Shown here piece by piece: positions 1-9,779 of a DNA stretch of 64,000 nt (the stretch's first letter is position 1; the number at the start of each line of letters is the position of its first letter). Source of the DNA: Reticulitermes speratus. Lineage: Eukaryota; Arthropoda; Insecta; Blattodea; Rhinotermitidae. Below the pieces are notes generated by a model. The model did no database searches. It was not told the DNA's origin and saw only the letters and a list, made by a program, of their open reading frames with translations. The position numbers were made by a program, and so were the translations under genes. The stretch is taken from positions 31,266,743 through 31,330,742 of the forward strand of contig JAJKFL010000013.1 in NCBI GenBank assembly GCA_021186555.1. The letters are read 5' to 3'.

Positions 1-280
1 GCTTCCGCCGCGATGTAGATGAGATCTGAGCTCTTCTGGGATTTTACGCAGCGTTGAGTAGTAGTTGTGTACCGACGTTTCGGGACAACCTATCTGGTCC
101 CATCTTCAAAGGTAAAAAATCCAAGAAGAAGGCTTTCTTCTTTGAAGGTCTTCTCTTCTTCTTCTTCTTCTTCTTCTTCTTGGACTTCTTGACCTTTGAA
201 GATGGGACAGATAGGTTGTCCCGAAACGTCGGTACGGAACTACCACTCAACTCTGCGTAATATCCCAGAAGAGGTCAGAT
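1..280. mobile_element. Palindromic element with two outward hammerhead-like motifs (type P), cut by the window edge
   Basis: The left arm (1-115) and right arm (191-275) are inverted copies of each other around a TTC/AAG-rich centre. Each arm holds the sequence ACCGACGTTTCGGGACAACC or its complement. Read outward, both give GAAGA-U-GGGAC...GUCCC-GAAAC followed by GUCG-GU-A, which is the hammerhead layout with stem II GGGAC/GUCCC and a 2-bp stem III. The first core base C3 is replaced by U (UUGAAGA), and I see no stem I pairing, so the ribozyme is probably inactive. Related copies lie at 8495-8717, 33384-33511 and 57570-57783. The purine/pyrimidine centre generates the two small lysine- and phenylalanine-rich reading frames, which are not genes. 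Confidence 0.75.
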
Positions 281-286
281 TCCAAC

Positions 287-492
287 AAAACTATTCATTT
301 ATTGTAAAACAGCTACATGTTTCGGTCCAGTAATAGGACCAACATCAGGCTGTCAAATATAAATTTTAAAAATACATACAAGATATACACTTGTATGTAC
401 AGTTGTCTTTTTTAAAAGTTATTTGACAGCCTCAGGTTTGTTCTATAAGTGGACCGAAACATGTAGCTCTATTACAATAAATGAATAGTTGT
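287..492. mobile_element. Inverted-repeat element with a hammerhead motif in each arm
   Basis: AACTATTCATTTATTGTAA at the left is mirrored by TTACAATAAATGAATAGTT at the right, and the similarity runs inward through TTTGACAGCC. The left arm carries a well-paired hammerhead on the minus strand. The right arm carries a degenerate one on the plus strand (about 427-466) that retains GGACC-GAAAC-AUGUA but has lost the CUGAUGA box. The AT-rich centre (355-410) is unremarkable. Confidence 0.75.
310..354 (-). ncRNA. Hammerhead ribozyme motif, near-intact
   Basis: On the minus strand the order is ACAGC, CUGAUGU, U, GGUCC-loop-GGACC, GAAAC, AUGUA, GCUGU. Stem I pairs ACAGC with GCUGU (5 bp) and stem II pairs GGUCC with GGACC. 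Stem III is the minimal AC..GU, with A at the cleavage position. One core base is wrong: the expected A9 is U. Activity is therefore doubtful, but the fold is clear. Confidence 0.7.
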
Positions 493-731
493 GTTGGATG
501 GAAAGTCTATACATATATCAATACTCACTGCACGGCCCCGTCGGCATCGAAGGTGGTACCTCTGGAACACAAATAAGCTTTGACCTCCATACTACTAATG
601 CCAGTATTAAAATAATGATAATTCCTAAGTCCAGGTGTCGATTCTCGCTACCATCGAAGACACTCGTTTTCACCATCCCCTTGTCTGTTACAAACCTCTT
701 CAACGGTGATACTGGAGACACTTTCCGTACG

Positions 732-835
732 GGTAAAGTGGCCGGAGTGTGATGATAACCATCTCCATCTACCGCCGAGTTTAAGAATTCGTGTCCATAC
801 TACCAACTTAACTCTGATCCATATTACCAACTGCT
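732..835 (+). repeat. Possible SINE-B 3' fragment
   Basis: GGTAAAGTGGCCGGAGTG followed by CCATCTCCATCTACCGCCGAG resembles the middle of the SINE-B copies at 31761 and 38423. The match is short and diverged. The rest of 493-1040 contains only a short GA run (872-888) and no gene that I can support. Confidence 0.3.
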
Positions 836-1055
836 CTAAACCTTTGAAGCCAGAATGAGATAAGTGGGGTGTGAGAGAGAGAGAGAGATAAAGAGAGGCA
901 GAAAGGAGAAAGTTGAGGGAAAGTTAGAGGAAGTCTGGAAATGTTTCGGCTCAAAAGATTCCCAAACAATACCATTCATCTTTCTGGTAAAGGTAAGATT
1001 GCAAAGTAACGTGATGAGACGCACGCAGTGCAGTTCGTTTGAGTACCAGCTGGAG

Positions 1056-1852
1056 TGGGGCACGCGGTGGCGCAGTTGGTTGAGGCACTGCTCTACAAGC
1101 CGGAAGGTCGCGGGTTCGATTCCCGATGGTGTCATTGGAGTTTTTCATTGACATAATCCTTTCTGTCGCACTATGGCCCTGGGGTCGACTCAGCCTGGGG
1201 ATAAAGGCGGCCGGTGTGTAGGGCTAACAACCCTACCACCTTCATGTGCCGATTGTCTAGAACAATGGTATTCAGCCTGGGTACGCGTACCCCCGGGGGT
1301 ACGCGACATCTTAGGGGGTACATAAAATTAAAAGAAAATAAATATATTATTTCATGATAAACACTGAATAATCAGGGCCAGATTTAGGGTTAGCCACAAG
1401 AGACCCGGACGTAAGGACATGCGATTTGGGAGCGCCATTTTTCTCTCTCTCTCTCTCCTTTATGCTATTCTTATTTGGGCGGCTAGTTTCATTTTATTCC
1501 ACACAGTGCATATAATTTTGCTTTGCTAAAATACCTTTGTTCCTTTATTAATTTTTATATGATATGCAATAATATATTTGTTATTTAATAGCTTGATTCT
1601 CCTTTTTTCATTTAAAACTTATTATTTAATAGATTATTTTGTATGTAACTTATTTAACTTATTTTAGATGTAGATTATAGACTGTGTATAACTTGAATTA
1701 TGCACCAACAACTTTGGGGGTACAAAGTTGAAGAGAAATTATATGTGGGGGTACGCAAACAAAAAAGGTTGAATACCACTGGTCTATAAATCTGTGAGCC
1801 TCAACCTCCTGGACCCTAAGGGCCTGTCCAGGCGTGTAATGGAATTGCTTTT
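1056..1852 (+). mobile_element. SINE-A (tRNA-derived), split by a hAT insertion
   Basis: The head has an A-box-like GGCGCAGTTGGTTGAGGC and a B box GGTTCGATTCCC, typical of a tRNA-derived polymerase III promoter. The body (GGGTCGACTCAGCC, GGCGGCCGG, ACCTTCATGTGCCGATTG) continues after 1789 to the 3' end GGAATTGCTTTT. The 12-bp direct repeats TACCAGCTGGAG at 1044-1055 and 1853-1864 are the target-site duplication, so the two halves are one insertion. The body is interrupted at 1263-1781. Other copies are at 3351, 5827, 37500, 47151, 49857 and 60409. Confidence 0.92.
1263..1781. mobile_element. Non-autonomous hAT element nested in SINE-A
   Basis: The termini CAATGGTATTCAGCC (left) and GGTTGAATACCACTG (right) are imperfect inverted repeats, close to the CAGTGGT.. 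ends typical of hAT elements. The 519-bp element is flanked by 8-bp direct repeats GTCTAGAA (1255-1262) and GTCTATAA (1782-1789), 7 of 8 identical, which is the hAT duplication length. Subterminal GGGGGTACGC motifs appear in both halves. There is no transposase reading frame, so it would have been mobilised in trans. Confidence 0.85.
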
Positions 1853-2082
1853 TACCAGCTGGAGAGTTGCATGAGAATCATTCAGTGCAAGATGTGAGTC
1901 TTCAACCAGCGGGCCGCATTTGTAAATTACTGATAAGTCTAGAAATTGCACAGTACTTTAGGCGGTTAGGTATAACACTTATTGTTAATTTTCCACGTAC
2001 GACCTACGAACCAGCCTACAATAACGGGTGTGGCCCTTTGGCATAAAAAGGTTGGAGACTCGTGATGTAGACTGAGATGAGT

Positions 2083-2252
2083 ATGGAGTACTGGCGGACT
2101 GATGCTGACAGAGGAATACCTAAGTATTTGAAGAAAGACCTGCCTCAGTAAGACTCTGTCCACTACAGAATCTAACATGGACTGGCCCGGATCGAAGCCG
2201 GACAACCCTGGCCTCCGCTGTGACAGGCCAGCGATTAACCGCCTGAGCCATG
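2083..2252 (-). mobile_element. SINE-D fragment (tRNA-derived)
   Basis: On the minus strand the head reads GGCTCAGGCGGTTAATCGC with a B-box-like segment (GGCTTCGATCC), followed by CCAGTCCATG, a GGACAGAGTC block and TCCATACTCATCTCAG. The same order is seen at 17495, 50367, 54690 and 56540. The reading frame across it is a by-product. The preceding 1865-2080 shows nothing recognisable. Confidence 0.7.
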
Positions 2253-2821
2253 ATACTCTGAACACTGAAATTCATCTAAATGAAATTTAAAAATTTGTTC
2301 CTACCTCACAGAAAACGCTCCGCGTCTGTCTAACAAAGGCGAGGTATTTAGAAAAAAACATAAAGACAGGGTGTGGACAAAATGAAGTGAACGTTAAATC
2401 AGACGGTATATATAGTAACCATTGTGCTTTACACGTGCTGTTCAGTTATGACGTGACGTTCGTGATGCTCCACGTGACGCGTGCGTGATCTAGGCTGCAG
2501 GCAGAAGGAATGGGTGGACGAGAGAGCAGCGAAGGAAGGAAACGTAACCTGGAGAAACGGAACGAGGGAGAAAGCAGAACAAAGTTACAGAGCGTTTGTC
2601 AGGTACGTGCCTTACGTGCCTTAAAGACGACGCTCAAGAAATACGAAAGTGAGTTGTATTCCGAAAGTAGCAGCGTCGAACATTTGGAGGTTTTGTGGTT
2701 TCCTTGAGTCATGTCAGAAATATTCCGTCGTGATGCTCTGAGACGGAATGCACGAGAGATTCCCACGGGACTGTTTAGTGCAACAATAAATGTGTACAGT
2801 CAGAACGAACGAATACAGATA

Positions 2822-2990
2822 CAGTCGAACCCGGTTATAACGACATCGGTTTAAGCGACACCTCGTCTATAACATCACATGTTCTGTGGTACCAATTAAT
2901 TCCTCACTATTAACCATTTCATTATACTCCTCGGTTAGAACGACACAAAATATTCAGTCCCTTTCATTACGTTATAAACGAGTTCGACCG
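2822..2990. mobile_element. pogo/Tigger-like MITE
   Basis: The element begins CAGTCGAACCCGGTTATAAC and ends with the inverted copy GTTATAAACGAGTTCGACCG, flanked by TA dinucleotides, the Tc1/mariner-pogo target. The interior has no coding capacity. The same termini bound elements at 35196-35381 and 44879-45315. The last bases (GACCG instead of GACTG) are mutated. Confidence 0.8.
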
Positions 2991-3164
2991 TACGAGCAAA
3001 ATGACGAAACACTGCAGAAGGTGGTAGATATAGTAACCACTCCGTTAGAATGTTTTGTAACTGATTGTGTACAGAGGTTTTGTTTCCAAACAGGTCACTT
3101 CCAGTCTTATAGTAAGTTGCCATTTACATCCACGTGGTAACTTCGGCAAATACACAGGGCCCTG

Positions 3165-3165
3165 A

Positions 3166-3204
<39 letters not shown>
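3165..3204. repeat. (TA)n microsatellite
   Basis: This is an uninterrupted TA dinucleotide run. The neighbouring 2991-3164 and 3205-3350 show no gene. Confidence 0.95.
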
Positions 3205-3205
<1 letters not shown>

Positions 3206-3350
3206 TTCTGCCCAGTAGATGACGTGATCCTATATGATAATCCGTTTAAACCCTTAATATACATTATATTCTAAATCTCGCTGAAAATGAAACACGAATT
3301 CACAAAACATAATGGAAATCATAGGCGTAACTTAGCTAATAACATAAAAA

Positions 3351-3668
3351 AGGTAAAGGTAAAGGTAAAGCAATCCCATTACAGGCCTAGACAGGCCCTG
3401 AGGGTTCCAGGAAGTTCAGGATCCCAGATTTCTAGACAATTGGCACATGAATGTGGTAAGTTTGTCAGCTCTACGCACCGGCCGCCTTTACCCCCCAGGA
3501 AATATTCCTGGTGCTCATTTTTCTGTTAGAGCTGAGTCGACCCCAGGGCCATAGTGCGACCGAAAGGATTATGTCACTTAAAAATCCCAATGACACCATC
3601 GGGAACTGAACCCGCAACCTTCCAGCTTGTAGCGCAGTGCCTCAACCCACTGCACCACCGCGTGCCCC
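3351..3668 (-). mobile_element. SINE-A copy
   Basis: This is the reverse complement of the SINE-A consensus. The plus strand starts with the 3' end (GGTAAAGCAATCCCATTACAGG), passes CGCACCGGCCGCCTTTACC and GAGTCGACCCCAGGGCC, and ends with the tRNA-like head GCACCACCGCGTGCCCCC. The GGTAAA triplication at the 3' end (3353-3370) is a short tandem tail. I could not define a clean target-site duplication. Confidence 0.88.
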
Positions 3669-3962
3669 CGGTTACTTTAACTACAGTGAAAAAAAAAAAA
3701 GAAATTCGAATTTGAGGTAACCTACTCACTTGAAAACAAATTCAGACTGTAAGGGTGCAAAGAGGTATGTGGAAACTGCGTGCAGCGTGGCACGTACTGC
3801 CACTTTACGTTCTTGTTGTTACTGTGTTGTAAACATTATTATACAACTGTTTATTATATTTAGTATTATCATCACCATCATCGCCGTCGTCGAAGAATAA
3901 ACGCCAGGAAGATTGACAAAAATACATAATTGGCAGCTTCATAATATTCAATCCGCAACAGA

Positions 3963-4437
3963 TGCACCACATTTCAAAACTTTCCAGATACTTCTGATCT
4001 ACTTTCCGAAGTGTCCACGTTTCAGCACCATACAAAGCTATGCTCCAAATATAGCACTTTACTAGTTTCTTCCTTAAATTTAAGTCCAGAATGGAGAAGA
4101 TCAGTTGGACCGATCGTGTGAGAAATGAAGAAGTATTACACAGAGTCAAGGAGGAGAGGAATATCCTACATACAATAAAAAGAAGAAAGGCTAACTAGAT
4201 TGGTCACATCTTGCGTAGGAACTGCCTTCTGAAACACGTGATTGAAGGAACGTTAGAAGGAAGGATAGAAATGACGGGAAGAAGAGGGAGAAGACGTAAA
4301 CAGCTACTGGATGACCTTAAGGAAAAGAGAAGATACTGGAAATTGAAAGAGGAAGCATTAGATCGCACCCTGTGGAGATCTCGCTTTGGAAAAGGCTACG
4401 GACCTCTCGTAAGACAGACTGCAGAATGAATGAACAG
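3963..4437 (+). pseudogene. Non-LTR retrotransposon tail (LINE-beta) with an inverted 5' segment
   Basis: Plus strand 4087-4430 encodes the C-terminus of a LINE reverse-transcriptase ORF (RMEKISWTDRVRNEEVL ... RRNCLLKHVIEGTLEGR ... DDLKEKRRYWKL). The immediately preceding 3963-4086 encodes the next-upstream part, but on the minus strand (DLNLRKKLVKCYIWSIALYG ... KYLESFEMWC). In the related copy at 43850-44221 these two pieces are contiguous (FEMWCWRRMEKISW). This layout is the twin-priming signature of LINE integration. The frame after 4150 is broken by a stop, so the copy is dead. It ends in a GAATGAATG-type tail. 4440-4730 holds nothing I recognise. Confidence 0.85.
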
Positions 4438-4731
4438 ATGCACTGCACCTTATATAGGAGATCACAAATGAGTAAAGTAGCAAATAGTAGTAGGAACAGA
4501 CCATTTGACAGACCTATCTGGAAGAAAGAGGATCTGAGCGTGTACATTGGGTTTGTCTGTTTCGGGATAGGGATTATACACCACGTCTTGTAAAGAGGAT
4601 AATGAAACTTCGGGCTACAGAGAAGGCAGGATGTACCTCGAGCATCTCAACGAAGACTCTAATCCGTGTAATCATAATACGTAGTTCCAAAACAAACAGC
4701 AGCACTGCAGCTTCAATGTCGTTCAGAGATT

Positions 4732-5038
4732 AAAGTTTTAAAGGTATACATATGGTAACCACAGTGCATTAAGTGTTAAAGGTATACATATTGTTCCCAC
4801 AGTGCTTTAAAATTTTAAATTATACATATTATTACCACAGTGCTTTAAGTGTTAAAGGTATACATATTGTTACCACAGTGCTTTAAGTGTTAACGGTATA
4901 CGGTTACCACAGTGCTTTAAAGTTTTAAAGGTAACCACAGTGCTTTAAGTGTTAACGGTATACATATATTGTTCCCACGGTGCTTTAAAGTGTTAACGGT
5001 ATACATATTGTTCCCACAGTGCTTTAAAGCGTTAAAAG
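4732..5038. repeat. Tandem array, unit about 39 bp (variable)
   Basis: The array consists of repeats of GTTAAAGGTATACATATTG followed by TTCCCACAGTGCTTTAA, about eight copies with internal length variation (roughly 26-42 bp). No coding meaning is evident. The following 5039-5813 shows no gene or repeat I can name. Confidence 0.88.
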
Positions 5039-5826
5039 CTAAATCCCAAACCCTAACTTACGCCACGTCAACGGCGACAGTTCTTTTTCGCTTCTCCACT
5101 AAAGACGGCACTAAATATAACAGGCACCGGGAGGAAGTTCCATTATTGAGCAGCTGACACGATGACCCACTTGATGGCAGCACGGTCGATAGTCACCTGT
5201 CACACCTGACCACACTGCACTGGGCTGGCAGCTTTTATATCTGTAACCTCTCACTGGAGAAAGGAAAGTTACTGTCGCTTCCAGCCACTGATAAAGCTGC
5301 ACGTAATTTCCGGTCCTGTACGGTGTTTCGAAGGCAGTGATGTTATCTGAAGAATGGCGCTCCTGCGCACAGCGTCTTAGCTAAAGTTGATAAGGCTACA
5401 TGCAACACGATCACAAAGCCAGCCAATCACTGACTTACACAGTCACTTTCCCGTTACTTCGTTATTAGGTTCCAGTTTACTTAGATATCACCTCGTTCCG
5501 CAAATCACCGACTGCCTCTACTTATCGCTTATCGGTGACTACAGAGGCAGAAAGCGATGGGGGCAAAACAGTGCAAGTTGAGTAGGCTAGGATTTGGACC
5601 GAGCAGTCGTGACTCTAATTTTTCTGAAGACAATTACGACAGAAACGGTGCCCGTCAATCAGGATACCCTGACAGGCGACAAAATTCCGGATTCATTATT
5701 TCTTGCATAAAAACCGCCAACCCGTTCGGTCAGATAGACACTGGAGTGTCACATACGTTTATACTGTAAGAAAGTGAAAAACAAAAAACAGAAGATCCAA
5801 GATTTCCAAAAGCACCTCACTTTGTG

Positions 5827-6131
5827 GGGGGCACGCGGTGGCGCAGTTGGTTGAGGCACTGCGCTACAAGCCGGAAGGTCGCGGGTTCGATTCCCGATGG
5901 TGTCATTGGAATTTTTCATTGACATAATCCTTCCGGTCGCACTATGGTTCTGGGGTCGACTCAGCCTCTTAACAGAAATGAGTACCAGGAGTATTTCCTG
6001 GGGGGGTAAAGGAGGCCGGTGCGTAGGGCTGACAACCTTACCACCTTCATGTGCCGATTGTCTAGAAATCTGGGAGCCTCAACCTCCTGGAATCCTAAGG
6101 GCCTCTCCAGGCCTGTAATGGGATTGCTTTT
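5827..6131 (+). mobile_element. SINE-A, full length with target-site duplication
   Basis: This is a complete 305-bp copy. The head is GGCACGCGGTGGCGCAGTTG, the B box is GGTTCGATTCCC, the body contains GTCGACTCAGCCTC, TTTCCTGGGG and GGCCGGTGCGTAGGGCTGAC, and the 3' end is AATGGGATTGCTTTT. Perfect 13-bp repeats ACCTCACTTTGTG flank it (5814-5826 and 6132-6144). It is a good reference copy for the family. Confidence 0.95.
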
Positions 6132-6152
6132 ACCTCACTTTGTGTTAGAAGT

Positions 6153-6350
6153 TCCCCCAGGATTCGTCCGCTTGTCCTCCTTGGAGGACAAAGCGTTGGA
6201 GGAAGAACACTGACAGGCAAAACCCGAAGTACTGGGAGAAGATCGTCTCCCAGTGTCACTTTGTTCGCCATAAATCCCACATGAACTGGCCTGGGATAAA
6301 ACCTGAACTGCCGCGGTGAGAGGCAGGTGTCTACCAACCTGGACTACCTT
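6153..6350 (-). mobile_element. SINE-D copy
   Basis: On the minus strand: head with CACCGCGGCAGTTCAGG, then GGGATTTATGGCGAACAAAG, GACACTGGGAGACG, TCTCCCAGTACTTCGGGTTT and CTGTCAGTG. This is the SINE-D order also seen at 17495. It lies directly downstream of the SINE-A duplication. Confidence 0.75.
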
Positions 6351-6610
6351 AGCGTATGGCAGTTTCCTCTTGCTTAGCGTGGACCTAACAACGAAAAGCC
6401 AAAGATGTTAATGAAATTTATGCCAATAGGTATGGAAGCCACAGCTGTTAAGGTGACGTCCGGGTACTGTTGTAAAGTGTTTAGACGCGATTCGAATCCT
6501 CATTTCAAATCTCTTAATCGCAATAAGACGAGAAAACTTTTGTTTCTTAGCATGGGTGTTGCATTTCCTTTAAAGTCTTTGCTATGTACTTGAAACTGTG
6601 ATATTGAGAA

Positions 6611-6714
6611 GGTAACTCACCCCATCTAGCGCCAAGGTTAAAGAAAGAGTAGAGCTATACCTCTACTCCCCCTCTAGGCCTTCATGACCTGTTCTAGGGT
6701 GAACTTTACCTTTT
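6611..6714 (+). mobile_element. SINE-B 3' fragment
   Basis: CCATCTAGCGCCAAGGTTAA, AGAGTAGAGCTATACCTCTA, GGCCTTCATGACCTG and GTGAACTTTACC match the 3' half of SINE-B at 31761 and, in reverse, at 23901 and 59133. The tRNA-like head is missing (5' truncated). Confidence 0.75.
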
Positions 6715-6896
6715 AAGTAACCACATCTCGGAGGAGGGAAGCGCTCTGCATTTTGTCGCAAGGGCGTACAGGACTCCGCACCAATCCACCTTCAGACACA
6801 TTACATTGAGGAACGAACGCTCACGTCTGCAGCAACCTGCTGCGTCATCATGCCGAACGGCAGGTGTTGAGAAGACATCGTAGACACTCGCCGGAC

Positions 6897-7285
6897 GTGA
6901 TGACAACACAACACAAAACACAAACCGGTGCACTGTCAGCAGATGACAACACAACACAAACACAAACCGGTGCACACTGTCAGCAGATGACAACACAACA
7001 CAAAACACAAACCGGTGCACACTGTCAGCAGATGACAACACAACACAAAACACAAACCGTTGCACACTGTCAGCAGATGACAACACAACACAAAACACAA
7101 ACCGGTGCACACTGTCAGCAGATGACAACACAACACAAAACACAAACCGGTGCACACTGTCAGCAGATGACAACACAACACAAAACACAAACCGGTGCAC
7201 ACTGTCAGCAGATGACAACACAACACAAACCGGTGCACACTGTCAGCAGATGACAACACAACACAAAACACAAACCGGTGCACGC
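6897..7285. repeat. 45-bp minisatellite
   Basis: There are about nine copies of a 45-bp unit containing ACACAAACCGGTGCACACTG and CAGCAGATGACAACACAAC. Copies at 6981, 7026 and 7071 are exactly 45 bp apart. Because 45 is a multiple of 3 the array stays open in several frames on both strands, giving repetitive frames that should not be called genes. Some units lack a few bases. Confidence 0.95.
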
Positions 7286-7344
7286 TGCAAGCAGCATTAA
7301 ATTTGTTCATAATTGGCAGAATGTCCGTACACACAGCAAGATAA

Positions 7345-8098
7345 TTATCTGGACATGCAGCACTTCGCCATTTCAGCCACAGTGGTACCAACAGGAAACA
7401 AAGTGTTTGGACTTACAGTGCCTTCCTTTAACCATTTCGGCCACAGTGGTGCCAACATTAACCAACTTTCCCGGACTTATAGTGCCTTCCTTTAACCATT
7501 TCGGCCGCAGTAGTACCAACAAGAAACAAAGTGTTTGGACTTATAGTGCCTTTCTTTAACCATTTCGGCCACAGTGGTGCCAACATTAACCAACTTCCCC
7601 GGACTTATAGTGCCTTCCTTTAACCATTTCGACCACAGTAGTTCCCACATGAACCAGCGTCCCCGGACTTATAGTGCCTGCCTTTAACAATTTCGGCCAC
7701 AGTGGTGCCAACATGAACCAACTTCCCCGGACTTATAGTGCCTTCCTTTAACCCTTTCGACCACAGTGGTGCCAACATGAATTAACTTCCCCGGACTTAT
7801 ACTGCCTTCCTTTAACCATTTCGACCACAGTGGTTCCCACATGAACCAACTTCCCCGGACTTATAGTGCCTTCCTTTAACAATTTCGGCCACAGTGGTGC
7901 CAACATGAACCAACTTCCCCGGACTTATAGTGCCTTCCTTTAACCATTTCGACCACAGTGGTGCCAACATGAATCAACTTCCCCGGACTTATAGTGCCTT
8001 CCTTTAGCCATTTCAGCCACAGTGGTACCAACACGAACCAACCTGTCTGGACTTACAGGACGTTCCTTTAACCATTTTAGCCACAGTAGTACCAACCT
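7345..8098. repeat. 64-bp minisatellite
   Basis: There are about 12 copies of a 64-bp unit (CCATTTCGGCCACAGTGGTG, CCAACATGAACCAACTTCCC, CGGACTTATAGTGCCTTCCT). Successive CCATTTCGG motifs end at 7440 and 7504. Edge copies are more diverged than central ones, as expected for unequal exchange. 8100-8416 has no recognised feature. Confidence 0.95.
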
Positions 8099-8412
8099 CT
8101 TAAAACAAACAAAAACTCTGAATCTCTTCCCACATATTTCTGGCCTCTTTTTCTTCTTATCGCCTTGACTTTAGGGTCAAGGTACGTAGCTCAGCTTGTC
8201 GGGAACAAAGGACTTACCTCACAGGGAGAGAAAGAAATTCAGTTCACAATTCTTTTCACGGTAGCAAGCTTGTAAATCTTTAGTCATTCACATAATTCGT
8301 ACAATTATTGAACGTATCTAAAAATGTGTTTATGTTGTAATACAAAGTGTATTTCCTTGTAGCCATAATTCGACCGGCACTCGATCAACCATCTAAGGTC
8401 ACTTAAATAGTA

Positions 8413-8417
<5 letters not shown>

Positions 8418-8450
<33 letters not shown>

Positions 8451-8475
8451 CTGCACACACACACATACACACACA
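8418..8475. repeat. (TA)n and (CA)n microsatellites
   Basis: A TA run (8418-8448) is followed shortly by a CA-rich run (8452-8475). Confidence 0.9.
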
Positions 8476-8494
8476 TCATCAACTAGCTTTCCAC

Positions 8495-8717
8495 TGAGAT
8501 CTGCGCTCTTCTGGGATATTACGTAGTGTTGAGTGGTAGTTCTGTACCGACGTTTTGGGACAACCTATCGATCCCATCTTGAAGGGTCAAGAAGTCCAAG
8601 ACCCTTGAATATGGGACCGATAGTTTGTCCCGAAACGTCGGTACAGTACTACTCAACACTACGTAAAATCCCAGAAGAGCGCAGATCTCATCTACATCGC
8701 GGCGGAAGCCTGAAAAG
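8495..8717. mobile_element. Palindromic element type P, complete right end
   Basis: The inverted arms (8495-8597 and 8609-8717) share GAGATCTGCGCTCTTCTGGG, ACCGACGTTT(C)GGGACAA and the hammerhead-like half GGGACC...GTCCCGAAAC. The right arm runs to GCGGCGGAAGCCTGAAAAG, which matches the left starts of the 1 and 33384 copies, so this marks the true end. The left arm is truncated by about 25 bp. The hammerhead-like motif again has U in place of C3, and in the right arm G8 is also lost (GAATA). Confidence 0.8.
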
Positions 8718-8736
8718 TCACGCAAGACTTTCCACT

Positions 8737-9215
8737 CCTAACTAGCTACCTAACCCCATGCAGCAGAGACCTTCTTGAGAATGTAACAGTTCCTCAGCTA
8801 GCCAAAAAATTCCCCCACTTTATGGAACGCTTCACAAAAGCCCGCCACTTGTCTCTATACTTAGCCAGGTGAATCACTCCACGCCTGCCAACCCTATGTC
8901 TTTAAATCCTTTTAAAATTACACTCCAATCTAAGTCCAATCCCTTCAAGTGGTCTCTTTCCATCAGGTATCCCCACCAAAACCCTGTACGCATTTTCTGG
9001 TCCCCCATATGTGCCACAAGCCCCACACAACTTATTCTCCTTGACTTCATCGCCCGAATAACATATGTTGAGGATCACAAATCACGTCATTGTGCAGTTT
9101 TCTCCATCTCAGACCGAAACATCTTGCTCAGCATTCTAATCTCGAAACCCCGGACAATACGTTCTTCCCTCAATATGAAAGATCACTCTATAACGTTGCC
9201 TATTCCATGTATGTT
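8737..9215 (-). pseudogene. Non-LTR retrotransposon 3' tail (LINE-alpha), decayed
   Basis: On the minus strand this aligns in order with the LINE-alpha copy at 20339-20870: the segment for the end of the reverse-transcriptase ORF (DLYSSPNIIR-like through [14 protein letters not shown]), then the non-coding tail CTAGCTGAGGAACTGTT and TCTCAAGAAGG. Many substitutions and frameshifts mean it encodes nothing. The plus-strand reading frames here are shadows. 9216-9780 shows nothing I recognise. Confidence 0.7.
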
Positions 9216-9779
9216 TCAAACGTCTATTGTTTAACCAACACAATACACTGCAGCCTACCACATACAATGTGTCTAACAGTCTGTGCTGCACGTATCGGTA
9301 TGTAGAGAGCCGTTACCGAGGAGACACAGATAATGTGCAAAGTAGAGCACGTAGGAGATGTAGGTACACGTACACAGTCGTATCGATACTGTGGAAACTG
9401 CAGAGCAATGTAATGCAGTGTCAAAGTATCCACTTAACGTTGGCCAGGTTCTGCAATCTAAATTTACGTATATATATAACCTTCAGTTGAATATGTGCTT
9501 TTGTACTTATTTACACATCACGAGGTATAAGTAAATGTTCAAATATTAAAATACATATGAATGTATACATTCACAATATTTATAAATAAAGTCTGTTGTG
9601 CAAATATCTACTGCTTTAATTAATATTGCTGATTCAGTCGCAGCGGAGTAAAGATAGTTGTACAGTCATGCAGAGAAAAAATTTGATATAGTAATGGGAG
9701 TTTGGACAGACAAAATATTATAACAAAATACAGACAGAAACATTCGTCTAGATGTGTGTAAGTAGAAATGTACAGTCTG

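Noticed and set aside
1068..1135. Apparent tRNA genes (also at 5836, 47160, 60412, 59345-59419, 60751)
   Set aside because: Each has A- and B-box-like sequences but is continuous with a SINE body and flanked by target duplications, and the cloverleaf is poor. These are SINE heads.
6706..7391. Frames of 129-171 codons
   Set aside because: They arise from the 45-bp array, open in several phases.
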